This document shows positions 15,365-22,435 of a stretch of 41,317 nt of DNA, in pieces. Origin of the DNA: JAVBMB01 sp031552995 (GTDB lineage: Bacteria > Bacillota > Clostridia > Oscillospirales > Butyricicoccaceae); the NCBI GenBank assembly GCA_031552995.1, contig JAVBMB010000027.1, forward strand, positions 1-41,317. Direction: 5' to 3'. The notes beneath the pieces are model-generated. The model searched no databases, was not told the origin of the DNA, and saw only the letters and a program-made list of their open reading frames with translations. A program made the translations under genes and the position numbers. Each line of letters opens with the position of its first letter. Positions within the stretch are counted from its first letter, which is position 1.

Positions 15365-16750
15365 TTACCTGCGCCACGATACACTGATAGGAGCGCCGCC
15401 GTACGGCGAGCAATTTAATGAGCCGTTCATTATCGCCCGGCCCAGCCCCGTCCGGTATCTTCCGTGATAGAGCAGGCCGGTTTTGTCGAAGACGTAGAGC
15501 ATTACGGTGCATGTATCGTAGCGGCCGGTCTCCCAGATGCTGCCATACGATGCGACGGCAAGCTTTTCGCCGTCAAAGTCCGCCGAAAACGCGTCGTATA
15601 AGGTTGCAATCTGCTCATCATCATGGTCGCTGTCGATGACAAAGCTGACTGTATACTCGCCGGACGGGCCGAGCGGAAGCACGGCAAACCTGCCGTTATT
15701 GGTATACGGCATGATAAAGCTGCCGAATATGGCGATGTCGCGGAAATCGTCACCGGTGACCGACATCAGCGGCAGCTTTTGCAGCACGGCCGATGTCGCC
15801 GTGTCAATGACGGTCAGCGCATACCTGCCGTCATCGGCCGTCACAAGCAGAAGCTTGTCGCCGTCCGGGCTGGCTTTAAGAGTGATTGGTTTTGCGGCGC
15901 TTGTGTCGATGGGATATATCACTTCCAGCATGTCGGCCGTAAGCACCCTGTCGGGGTAGGCGTCGGCGTCAAGCGGCAGGCGGTAGATGCCGTAGCCGCC
16001 CTTGATGTAGCTTGTATCAAGCTGCGTGCCGGACGCCGTGGTGAACATCGGCAGGAAATAGCGGCTGTCGCCAACCGTCACGCAGGGGGTTTCCAGGCGG
16101 ATTTCACCGCCGTTGACCGAGCTTATATCCAGGCGCGTTATGTTGCCGGCGGCATGTTTTTCTATGGTGACGTCAACCGCGTGGCCTTTGTAGACTGGCA
16201 CGCGAAAATACTCGGCAAAGCTTTTTTGGGTCGTCTCGTTTACAGCCAGATTGCCCTCAAACTCATACATATGGGCTTCAATGGGGTAGAACTCGTAAAA
16301 ATCGCTTACATTCAGCTTTTCGGTACGCGCTTCGCCCGGCGCTGTATTGTCGGCGACCGCCTTGTACAATGCGGATGCAGAGGCGTAGCCGGTGTCGTCC
16401 AAATCAATGTTGCCCGATGTCGACGAGCCGGCATATGAAAAAATGCTGGTAAACTCGACAGGGTTGTAGTGTAATTGATACACTGGGCTCCGCGGGCTCT
16501 GCGAGAACTCATATTCCGTCTCTGTAAGCGGGGCCTCGCCGGTGACGTGCCGAGTGTTCCAGAATAAATGGCGGTCGAGCGACGTGCTTGTCAGTATCTC
16601 AAGGCCGTAAGCCGCCTGTTTGTCGCCGTAAAGCGTTGTTTCGTCCACCTCAACAGTGTCTTTTTCGCTGTTTACAAGCTCGTGCGCGAAGCATATCGAG
16701 ATTATGCCGGCGATAAGCAGCAGCGCAATAACTATATAGCTTTTTCGCAT
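15365..16750 (-). CDS. Exported/membrane-anchored protein linked to ABC locus
   Basis: A 461-residue protein with an N-terminal hydrophobic segment (about 5-22, MRKSYIVIALLLIAGIIS...) and a large extracytoplasmic part. I know no named family. The N-terminal third contains DETTLYGDKQAAYGLEI and many aromatic and charged residues; from about 280 the pattern LKASPDGDKLLLVTADDGRYALTVID looks like WD40- or beta-propeller-type blades. The ATG at 16750 is preferred; another in-frame ATG at 16762 sits directly on the Shine-Dalgarno AAAGGA, and the frame continues to 16822. It follows the ABC ATPase gene on the same strand and probably belongs to that exporter system. An inverted repeat covers its ribosome-binding site. 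Confidence 0.68.
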   Translation of the reverse strand: MRKSYIVIALLLIAGIISICFAHELVNSEKDTVEVDETTLYGDKQAAYGLEILTSTSLDRHLFWNTRHVTGEAPLTETEYEFSQSPRSPVYQLHYNPVEFTSIFSYAGSSTSGNIDLDDTGYASASALYKAVADNTAPGEARTEKLNVSDFYEFYPIEAHMYEFEGNLAVNETTQKSFAEYFRVPVYKGHAVDVTIEKHAAGNITRLDISSVNGGEIRLETPCVTVGDSRYFLPMFTTASGTQLDTSYIKGGYGIYRLPLDADAYPDRVLTADMLEVIYPIDTSAAKPITLKASPDGDKLLLVTADDGRYALTVIDTATSAVLQKLPLMSVTGDDFRDIAIFGSFIMPYTNNGRFAVLPLGPSGEYTVSFVIDSDHDDEQIATLYDAFSADFDGEKLAVASYGSIWETGRYDTCTVMLYVFDKTGLLYHGRYRTGLGRAIMNGSLNCSPYGGAPISVSWRR

Positions 16751-16753
16751 GAT

Positions 16754-16814
16754 AAAATCCATTCCTTTCGCCGCGCTTAAAATACAAATCATCCTTTGAA
16801 AAGGAATGGATTTT
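16754..16814 (-). promoter_or_regulatory. Inverted repeat sequestering the ribosome-binding site
   Basis: AAAATCCATTCCTTT at 16754-16768 is exactly complementary to 16800-16814 (AAAGGAATGGATTTT), a 15-bp perfect stem with a 31-nt loop. In the minus-strand mRNA the downstream arm contains the Shine-Dalgarno AAAGGA and an ATG of the exported-protein gene, so the helix would block initiation. The loop also holds a small CCTTTTCAAAGG hairpin. This is a candidate translational switch or an antisense-like control element. Confidence 0.6.
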
Positions 16815-16873
16815 TTGCGCATAAGCGGCGGTTTCGCGCAGGCGAGAGCCGCTTGCGCTTTTAACTGTTTAGC

Positions 16874-16895
16874 TTAGCGTGACTTTTCACGCTAA
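16874..16895 (-). terminator. Stem-loop after ABC ATPase gene
   Basis: TTAGCGTGA (16874-16882) and TCACGCTAA (16887-16895) form a 9-bp stem with a CTTT loop, 6 nt beyond the ATPase stop on the minus strand. No clear T-run follows, so some transcription into the exported-protein gene is likely. Confidence 0.55.
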
Positions 16896-16901
16896 CCTCC
16901 G

Positions 16902-17633
16902 TTATTCCTCGCCGGTCAGGTCGCTAAGCGCTTTGCTGACCCTGTCGGGCTTGTAGTTATATGTCTCCTTGACATAGCTCATCAGGCTTTTGCCGGATTC
17001 CTCCAGCTCAAGCGTCGTCACGTCGCCGATGATTTTGCCCTGGCGTATCAGCACGGCGCGGCCGATAAAGCTTTCGACCTCCTCAAGCAGATGCGTAGAG
17101 AGCAGCACCGTCTCGTGCGGCTCAAGAATCCCCAGCAGCACCTTGTAAAAATCCTCGCGGTTGAAAACATCGTTGCCGGCAAACGGTTCATCCATAAGGA
17201 TGTAATCCGCCCCCTGGCACAGAGACATGATGACCTCGAACTGGTTTTTCTGCCCGGTGGAAAACTCGCGCAGCTTCTTGTGCATCGGCAGCTCGAAGAA
17301 GTCCATCAGCCCCGTAAACCGTTTTTTGCTGAAGCGCTTGAACTGCAGCTCCATAAACTCTCTGTGCCCGGCGGCCGTCAGCGCGGGGAAGAAGGAATGC
17401 TCGCTTGTGGCGAACGACAGCCTTTCGATGTTCTTTCTCGTTATCGGCTCACCGTCCAGTGTGATGCTTCCCTCGTAGGTCAGAAAGCCGAGTATACACT
17501 TCATAAGCGTCGTCTTTCCGGCGCCGTTCTCACCGAACAGGCCGACAATCTGCCCCTGAGGCAGCGTCAGGCAGGCGTCGCTAAGCGACTGTTTGCCCCA
17601 GTATGACTTGTTGACACCATTAATCTCTATCAT
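16902..17633 (-). CDS. ABC transporter ATP-binding protein
   Basis: A 243-residue ABC ATPase of the type that pairs with ABC-2-like membrane subunits. Walker A is GENGAGKTT (near 34-42). The signature is degenerate, FSTGQKNQ instead of LSGGQ, as in several YtrB/BcrA-related ATPases. Walker B is YILMDEPFAG and the switch LLSTHLLEEVE. The ATG at 17633, after GGGGGAGC, overlaps the stop of the upstream membrane-subunit gene (ATGA); a longer frame to 17897 has no membrane or ABC sense and is rejected. In the GntR-controlled operon it energises export, or removal from the membrane, of an unknown substrate. Confidence 0.92.
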   Translation of the reverse strand: MIEINGVNKSYWGKQSLSDACLTLPQGQIVGLFGENGAGKTTLMKCILGFLTYEGSITLDGEPITRKNIERLSFATSEHSFFPALTAAGHREFMELQFKRFSKKRFTGLMDFFELPMHKKLREFSTGQKNQFEVIMSLCQGADYILMDEPFAGNDVFNREDFYKVLLGILEPHETVLLSTHLLEEVESFIGRAVLIRQGKIIGDVTTLELEESGKSLMSYVKETYNYKPDRVSKALSDLTGEE

Positions 17634-18154
17634 GATGCTCCCCCCAGAATCAAGCTGAATATCTTGTGCCATTGCCCCGGCGATAAGCAGGCCGGCGGCG
17701 TGGCCGCCATGTAAACCGAAAAAAAGATAAGCATCAGCGCCAGAGCCGCCGCAAGGCAGAAGGCGACGGCAACCGCCGGCAGCGTCAGGCATCTGCGGTG
17801 CAGCTCCCACCGGCTGGGCAGGCGGCGCATCAGGTATATGCTTTTGCTGCCCTGATAGTGGTATGCGTAGCAGTAGACCGCAACGCCAATCGAGCACAAT
17901 GCCATTATGAAAAACACAATAAGGCTGCTGCCGAGTACCTCGGTAAAGTCCGGCATCACTCTGCTTGCGTCCAGCACCTTTTTGCTTCCGGAGAAGTAGT
18001 AGAGCTCTTCAATCCGGCTGCCAAGTTTGAAGAAAAAGCCCATGCTGAACACGGCACCCGCTATTGCGCTTGTAACGAACCACCGCACCTCCCGCATGAT
18101 ATCCATTCCAAGCGGCGCGTTGCGGCGAATCGCCGTTTCGATATTATATTTCAT
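17630..18154 (-). CDS. ABC-2-like membrane subunit, second
   Basis: A 174-residue integral membrane protein with about four helices: around 25-45 (FVTSAIAGAVFSMGFFF), 80-105 (LGSSLIVFFIMALCSIGVAVYC), 125-150 (AVAVAFCLAAALALMLIF), and a weaker one at the end. The cytoplasmic loop YLMRRLPSRWELHRR resembles the coupling region of YtrC/YtrD-like subunits. The start at ATG 18154 follows GGGAGGG and overlaps the preceding membrane-subunit gene by 11 bases. It is short compared with typical ABC-2 permeases of about six helices, so it presumably completes the pore with the neighbouring subunit. The family assignment rests on context plus topology. Confidence 0.75.
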   Translation of the reverse strand: MKYNIETAIRRNAPLGMDIMREVRWFVTSAIAGAVFSMGFFFKLGSRIEELYYFSGSKKVLDASRVMPDFTEVLGSSLIVFFIMALCSIGVAVYCYAYHYQGSKSIYLMRRLPSRWELHRRCLTLPAVAVAFCLAAALALMLIFFSVYMAATPPACLSPGQWHKIFSLILGGAS

Positions 18155-18869
18155 CCTTGCGCCCTCCCCAAACCTTTGCTGCCGCATAGGTGATTATCAC
18201 CACAGAAAAAAGGGTTAAAAGGCAATCGGCGCCAAATGTGCCCATCCCCGCGGGGAAGAAGTATAGCACCAGGGCGGCCGGCAGAAACGGGATGACGCTG
18301 CGCTCCCCACGGCGCTGAAGGTATGAGAAAAAGCTGCAGCCGGCGCCCAGCCCAAGCGCGAGCGCTATATTGCGGATATAGCGCGATGCCTCATCCAGCG
18401 GCAGCAGGCTGTGCAGGAAATCGTGGCGGTAAAACGCCAGGAATACCGTCTGCCTGCCGACATAATCAGCGGGCGCCGCCGAGGCATAGTGGCTGCACAG
18501 GGCGAGAATTACGGCGAGCTGAACCGCCCAAAATATCACAAAGCAGGCGGCGTAGTATGCGGCCCACAGAAGCACGGTGGTCTCCTCGGATACCGGAAGC
18601 CGGCACAGCGTGTAGCAATGCCTGACGCCGGAGTCGCGCCCGCTGGCGGCTAAAAGCGCGCACAGCAGCAGGAAAAATATGCCGCACGCCAGCGGGATAT
18701 GGCTGGCGCTTATAAGCTCTTCAAGGCTTATTGAGCCGGCGCCGCCGCTGCGGATTAAGGCAAGGAAATAAAGCGCGGCCTCGGCTGCCGTCATAACGGC
18801 AAGCAGCAGAAGCAGCCTGAATATTGTTCCGCGGATTGCCGGCAAAAGAACGGACAGATATTTTTTCAT
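18144..18869 (-). CDS. ABC-2-like membrane subunit, first
   Basis: A 241-residue membrane protein with about six hydrophobic segments: near 16-40 (IFRLLLLLAVMTAAEAALYFLAL), 60-80, 100-125, 175-190, 195-215 and 220-235. The central loop HCYTLCRLPVSEETTVLLW resembles the RLP.S coupling segment of its neighbour (RRLPSRWELH), which suggests the two subunits are distant paralogues. The start at ATG 18869 has GGAG upstream and overlaps the GntR stop (ATGA). This gene order, a GntR regulator followed by membrane subunits and an ATPase, is the YtrABC-type arrangement known from Firmicutes antibiotic-response loci. Confidence 0.75.
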   Translation of the reverse strand: MKKYLSVLLPAIRGTIFRLLLLLAVMTAAEAALYFLALIRSGGAGSISLEELISASHIPLACGIFFLLLCALLAASGRDSGVRHCYTLCRLPVSEETTVLLWAAYYAACFVIFWAVQLAVILALCSHYASAAPADYVGRQTVFLAFYRHDFLHSLLPLDEASRYIRNIALALGLGAGCSFFSYLQRRGERSVIPFLPAALVLYFFPAGMGTFGADCLLTLFSVVIITYAAAKVWGGRKDEI

Positions 18870-19252
18870 GCGTGTTGCTCCTCTTCCCAAAGCCGGTCAA
18901 TCAGTGACATTGCCTCTTGCTTTGATACGCCCATTTTCTTCATGGCTCCGACGATTGCGTTGGCGTCGTTTTCAAGCAGCTGCGATCGGATATGCTCAAT
19001 TTTTTCGCAGCTTAGCACGACATAGCTCTTTGCGCCCGAGCGCGATTCTATAAGCCGTTCGTCTTCAAGCATGCCATAAGCCTTTTGCACCGTGTTCGGG
19101 TTGATGCCCAGCAGCGCCGACAGCATACGGCGCGACGGGATTTCGTCGCCGTGCGAAATTGTTCCCGCGACGATACCCTGCTTTATGTGCCTGATTATCT
19201 GCATGTAAATAGGGATGCCATCTTCCATGACGAACATATCAAACGATATCAA
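18866..19252 (-). CDS. GntR family regulator, YtrA subfamily
   Basis: A 128-residue DNA-binding repressor. The winged helix-turn-helix spans about 9-75: IPIYMQIIRHIKQGIVAG, then EIPSRRMLSALLGINPNTVQKAY and the wing LIESRSGAKSYVV. The short C-terminal tail (about 50 residues) without an effector domain is the YtrA-subfamily hallmark; these repressors commonly respond to cell-wall antibiotics and control adjacent ABC transporters. I choose the TTG at 19252, which lies 6 nt after AAGGAGG; the next ATGs (19237 and 19228) are too far from that site. It heads the four- or five-gene ABC operon, and a near-perfect palindrome in its promoter suggests autoregulation. Confidence 0.9.
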   Translation of the reverse strand: MISFDMFVMEDGIPIYMQIIRHIKQGIVAGTISHGDEIPSRRMLSALLGINPNTVQKAYGMLEDERLIESRSGAKSYVVLSCEKIEHIRSQLLENDANAIVGAMKKMGVSKQEAMSLIDRLWEEEQHA

Positions 19253-19270
19253 ACGGCACCTCCTTCTCAC

Positions 19271-19333
19271 AACCGTATTAGTCATATAGTACGCTTTTAA
19301 CCGTATTATACGTATGATACGGTTGTTTGTCAA
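19271..19333 (-). promoter_or_regulatory. gntR promoter with operator in the spacer
   Basis: On the minus strand TTGACA (19328-19333), 17 bp and TATAAT (19305-19310) form a consensus promoter. A 26-bp palindrome at 19299-19324 fills the spacer and the -10: arms AACCGTAT/ATACGGTT around ATACGTAT, with one mismatched pair out of 13. A further half-site AACCGTATTA lies at 19271-19280 in the leader. Binding here would block RNA polymerase directly, as known for YtrA-like repressors. Confidence 0.85.
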
Positions 19334-19369
19334 CATTTTTCTCGCGGGCAAATCGTATATCGGGAAGGG

Positions 19370-19398
19370 TTGACTATTTGCCGTCGGCGGATTATAAT
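19370..19398 (+). promoter_or_regulatory. Promoter of the hyd maturation operon
   Basis: TTGACT (19370-19375), a 17-bp spacer and TATAAT (19393-19398) form a near-consensus promoter for the plus-strand hydrogenase-maturation operon. Transcription should begin near 19405, leaving a leader of about 200 nt. It is divergent from the gntR promoter. Confidence 0.8.
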
Positions 19399-19404
19399 AA
19401 ATAT

Positions 19405-19586
19405 AACAAGTCATACCGGTTTAGGGTATCCTTTACGGGTCGTGACCGCACTTTTAATTTTGTTCTTACGGCGCAAGAGTTATTCTGTGCTGCGAGGGTG
19501 GAAACAAACAGTCTTTTTACCTGCCCTGATACCGGGTTTGGTTTAGTGTGTTTGCCCTTGCAGTGATGCAGGGGCATTTTTATTTT
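19405..19586 (+). promoter_or_regulatory. Structured leader/attenuator of hyd operon
   Basis: The leader begins with a hairpin ATACC-N7-GGTAT (19413-19429). It ends in an intrinsic terminator, GCCCTTGCA (19554-19562), loop GTGA, TGCAGGGGC (19567-19575), then ATTTTTATTTT. TGCGAGGG at 19491-19498 can pair with CCCTTGCA at 19555-19562 (8 bp, one G-U), which would destroy the terminator stem. ATACCGG also occurs twice, at 19413 and 19529. This is the architecture of a transcriptional riboswitch or protein-dependent attenuator. I cannot match the aptamer part to any class I know. Confidence 0.65.
19554..19586 (+). terminator. Intrinsic terminator inside hyd leader
   Basis: A 9-bp stem with one G-U pair, GTGA loop and a T-rich tail, ending 16 nt before the first start codon of the operon. 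Its position ahead of all genes makes it regulatory rather than the end of a unit. Confidence 0.8.
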
Positions 19587-19602
19587 GAAAGGGGTCATTC
19601 GA

Positions 19603-19854
19603 ATGAAACGGATAGCAGTTGTCAGCGCTATTCTTGAAAAGCCACAGCAGACGCAAAAACAGTTTAACGAGACCGTCGCGGGGTTCAAGGGCATTGTAAA
19701 GGGGCGGATGGGCATACCTATCGACGAAATGGATATCTCTGTCATATCTATCACACTTTTTGGAGAAGTGGACGATATAAACGCGCTTACCGGAAGGCTT
19801 GGCAACATACCTCATATCACCGTCAAGACGGCGATATCGAAGGCGCAAATCTAA
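19603..19854 (+). CDS. TM1266 family iron-only hydrogenase system regulator
   Basis: An 83-residue ACT-like protein of the TM1266 family, named putative iron-only hydrogenase system regulator because it recurs beside hydE, hydF and hydG. The family pattern is complete: RIAVVSAIL, FKGIVKGRMGIP, ISVISITL..EVDDINALTGRLGNIP and VKTAISKA. The fold is a ferredoxin-like beta-alpha-beta-beta-alpha-beta that resembles the ligand-binding half of NikR, without a DNA-binding part. Its biochemical role is not established. The ATG at 19603 has AAAGGGG 9 nt upstream; the frame extends to 19585 but that would overlap the terminator tail. It is the first gene of the operon, 16 nt before hydG. Confidence 0.93.
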   Translation: MKRIAVVSAILEKPQQTQKQFNETVAGFKGIVKGRMGIPIDEMDISVISITLFGEVDDINALTGRLGNIPHITVKTAISKAQI

Positions 19855-19870
19855 ACGAAGGGCAGGGAAA

Positions 19871-21247
19871 ATGATGTTTATTGACCATACGTATATCGAA
19901 AATCTGCTTGAGGCGGCAAAAAATACGCCCGAGAGCGAAATAATGGCATCACTTGACAAGGCGGAGGCGATGAAAGGCCTGACGCATCGTGAGGTCGCGG
20001 CGCTTCTTGTCAGCGACAATCCGTCGCACATGGACAGGGTGTATGAAATTGCCGGCAAGATAAAGCAGCACATCTACGGCAACCGCATCGTCATGTTCGC
20101 GCCGCTGTATGTAAGCGATTACTGCGTCAACAAATGCGCGTACTGCAGCTTCAACTGCGGGCACGACTTTAACCGCCGCAAACTGACAATGGATGAGGTG
20201 CGCAGCGAGGTCTCGATACTCGAGCGCATGGGCCACAAGCGCATCGCGCTTGAGGCGGGTGAGGACGACGAGCAGTGCCCGATTGACTATATCCTTGACT
20301 GTATGCGCACAATCTATGACATGAAGTTTGAAAACGGCGAAATCCGCAGGATAAATGTCAACATCGCGGCGACGACGGTTGAGAATTATTCAAAGCTTAA
20401 AGAAGTCGGCATAGGCACATATATACTGTTTCAGGAGACATATCACAAACCGACATACGAGAAAATGCACATCTCCGGGCCGAAGAGCAACTACGAATAC
20501 CACCTTACGGCCTTCGACCGCGCTATGAGGGGAGGCATAGACGATGTCGGCGGCGGCGTGCTGTTCGGGCTGTATGACCCGTACTTCGAGGTGATGGGCC
20601 TGATGCTGCACAACGAGCATCTTGAAAAAGAGTTTGGCGTCGGCTTCCACACCATATCGGTGCCGCGGCTGTGTCCGGCGCCCGGGGTAAGCTTCAAGGC
20701 GTTCCCGAACCTTGTGGATGACGCCGTATTCGAGAAAATCGTCGCCATAATCCGCCTTGCGGTGCCGTTCACCGGTATGATACTGTCGACGCGCGAGAGC
20801 GTCGAGATGCGCAACAAGCTGCTTAAGGCCGGAATATCGCAGCTAAGCGCCGGGTCAAGCACCGAGGTCGGCGGCTACAACAAGCGCGAGGAGGATAAAA
20901 ATCCCCAGTTCGAGGTGCATGACGAGCGCACCGCCATCGAGATTATCACCGAGCTGATGGACGGCGGCTATATCCCAAGCTTCTGCACGGCGTGTTATCG
21001 CGGCGGGCGGACGGGCGACCGGTTTATGAGCCTTGCAAAGTCGGGGCAGATTAAAAATGTGTGCCTGCCCAACGCGCTCATGACACTTCAGGAGTACGCG
21101 CAGGATTACGGCGACGATGCCTTCCGCGCAAAAACAGCCGAGATCATCCGCAAAAATATCCCCGATATACTCAACGACACCGTCAGACGCAAGACGATAG
21201 ACGGCGTCGAGCAAATCAAGGTGGGGACAAGGGATTTATATCTGTAA
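19871..21247 (+). CDS. hydG: [FeFe]-hydrogenase maturation radical SAM HydG
   Basis: A 458-residue tyrosine lyase. HydG cleaves tyrosine with radical SAM chemistry to make CO and cyanide on an iron-cysteine carrier, delivering the Fe(CO)2CN synthon of the H-cluster. The radical-SAM cluster motif is CVNKCAYC (Cys85, Cys89, Cys92). The HydG-specific C-terminal motif CX2CX22C is exact (Cys372, Cys375, Cys398) and binds the second cluster on which the synthon forms; this separates it from ThiH. The length is as expected. The ATG at 19871 has AGGG close upstream; a longer frame overlaps the previous gene. It is followed after 9 nt by hydF. Confidence 0.98.
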   Translation: MMFIDHTYIENLLEAAKNTPESEIMASLDKAEAMKGLTHREVAALLVSDNPSHMDRVYEIAGKIKQHIYGNRIVMFAPLYVSDYCVNKCAYCSFNCGHDFNRRKLTMDEVRSEVSILERMGHKRIALEAGEDDEQCPIDYILDCMRTIYDMKFENGEIRRINVNIAATTVENYSKLKEVGIGTYILFQETYHKPTYEKMHISGPKSNYEYHLTAFDRAMRGGIDDVGGGVLFGLYDPYFEVMGLMLHNEHLEKEFGVGFHTISVPRLCPAPGVSFKAFPNLVDDAVFEKIVAIIRLAVPFTGMILSTRESVEMRNKLLKAGISQLSAGSSTEVGGYNKREEDKNPQFEVHDERTAIEIITELMDGGYIPSFCTACYRGGRTGDRFMSLAKSGQIKNVCLPNALMTLQEYAQDYGDDAFRAKTAEIIRKNIPDILNDTVRRKTIDGVEQIKVGTRDLYL

Positions 21248-21256
21248 GGAGGCAGC

Positions 21257-22435
21257 ATGAGCAGTAAATCAACCGTACCTCAGCGCCGGTTTGTCGCGAT
21301 AACCGGAGAGGTAAACGTCGGCAAGTCGACGCTGTTCAACGCGCTTACAGGGCAGCAGAACGCCATAGTCTCCCCGATAAGCGGCACAACGACCGACCCT
21401 GTGCAAAAGCACATGGAGCTGCTGCCGTTCGGACCGATTACGCTGATTGACACTGCGGGGTTATCCGACGGCAGCGCGCTTGGCGGGCAGAGGTTGGAGA
21501 AAACGGGGGATGTGCTGCGGCGCTGCGACGCCGCGATATACGTCATGGACGCGGCCTGCCCGGAGCGCGACGGTTATGCCGCGTTTTGCAGGCGGGCGCT
21601 GCCGCATGTGCTTGCGCTGACGAAATGCGATATCGCAGATAGCGCTTCGCTTGCCGAGCTGAAAGCGCTGTACCCCGCGGCGCTGGACGCCTCGGATGCC
21701 GACGCTGTGCGCGGCGCGCTTGCCGCGCTGCTGGCCGGGCTCGGTCAGTGCGCGCGCCCGATGCTGTATGACCTCGTCGCGCCCGGCGGTACCGTGCTGC
21801 TTGTCGCGCCGGTGGATTCCGAAGCGCCGAAAGGACGGCTGATACTTCCGCAGATGCAGGCGATACGCGACTGCCTCGACCACGGGATATTCTGCGCGGT
21901 CATCCGGCCGGACGGCCTTGATGACGCGCTTGCCAGGCTGCCGGGGATTGACCTTGCAGTCACAGATTCACAGGCGTTTGCGCAGGTGGCGGCGCAGCTT
22001 CCGCCGGATGTGCCGCTTACGTCATTTTCCATGCTGCTGGCGCGGCAAAAGGGTGATTTTGAGCGCTTGCTTTCGGGCGCGGACGCGGCAAACCGGCTGA
22101 AGGACGGGGACACCGTCCTGATGCTTGAGGGCTGCACGCACAACCACACGCACGAGGATATCGGAAGGGTGAAGATACCGGCTATGCTTCGCAAGCGAAC
22201 CGGCAAGCGGCTTGCGTTCGATACGCGAAGCGGGTATGACTTCCCGAAAGAACTGACAGGCTATGCGATGGCGGTGCAATGCGGAAGCTGTATGCTCTCT
22301 CAGGCAGAACTCGATAACCGCGGCGAGCTGCTGGAGGAAAGCGGCGTGCCGCTGACGAACTACGGCATTCTTCTGGCGTGGGGGGCCGGGATACTCGACC
22401 GCTGCGTAGGCGCGTTTAAGGTGACATATGATTGA
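21257..22435 (+). CDS. hydF: [FeFe]-hydrogenase maturation GTPase HydF
   Basis: A 392-residue scaffold on which the diiron subcluster is assembled before transfer to the hydrogenase. The N-terminal GTPase has G1 GEVNVGKS (17-24), G3 DTAG (65-68) and G4 TKCD (122-125). The C-terminal cluster domain shows CTH at Cys293 with Glu300 seven residues later, and CGSC (Cys342, Cys345). In a described HydF structure three cysteines and a glutamate at that spacing hold the [4Fe-4S] cluster, and the residues match here. The residue before the CxxC is Gln, not the His present in many HydFs. AGGAGG precedes the ATG. It overlaps hydE by 8 bases. Confidence 0.97.
   Translation: MSSKSTVPQRRFVAITGEVNVGKSTLFNALTGQQNAIVSPISGTTTDPVQKHMELLPFGPITLIDTAGLSDGSALGGQRLEKTGDVLRRCDAAIYVMDAACPERDGYAAFCRRALPHVLALTKCDIADSASLAELKALYPAALDASDADAVRGALAALLAGLGQCARPMLYDLVAPGGTVLLVAPVDSEAPKGRLILPQMQAIRDCLDHGIFCAVIRPDGLDDALARLPGIDLAVTDSQAFAQVAAQLPPDVPLTSFSMLLARQKGDFERLLSGADAANRLKDGDTVLMLEGCTHNHTHEDIGRVKIPAMLRKRTGKRLAFDTRSGYDFPKELTGYAMAVQCGSCMLSQAELDNRGELLEESGVPLTNYGILLAWGAGILDRCVGAFKVTYD

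Noticed and set aside
19436..19447. ZTP-riboswitch-like block GGGTCGTGAC in the hyd leader
   Set aside because: The ten bases resemble the 5' part of the ZTP (pfl) aptamer, but I could not find the required 3' part (CCGCCTGGGC-like), and the operon has no one-carbon or purine genes.
19494..19508. T-box-like sequence AGGGTGGAA in the hyd leader
   Set aside because: It resembles the first half of the T-box consensus, but the following ACCGCG part is missing, no Stem I specifier loop with AGTA/GAGA-type motifs is visible, and the downstream genes are not amino-acid related.
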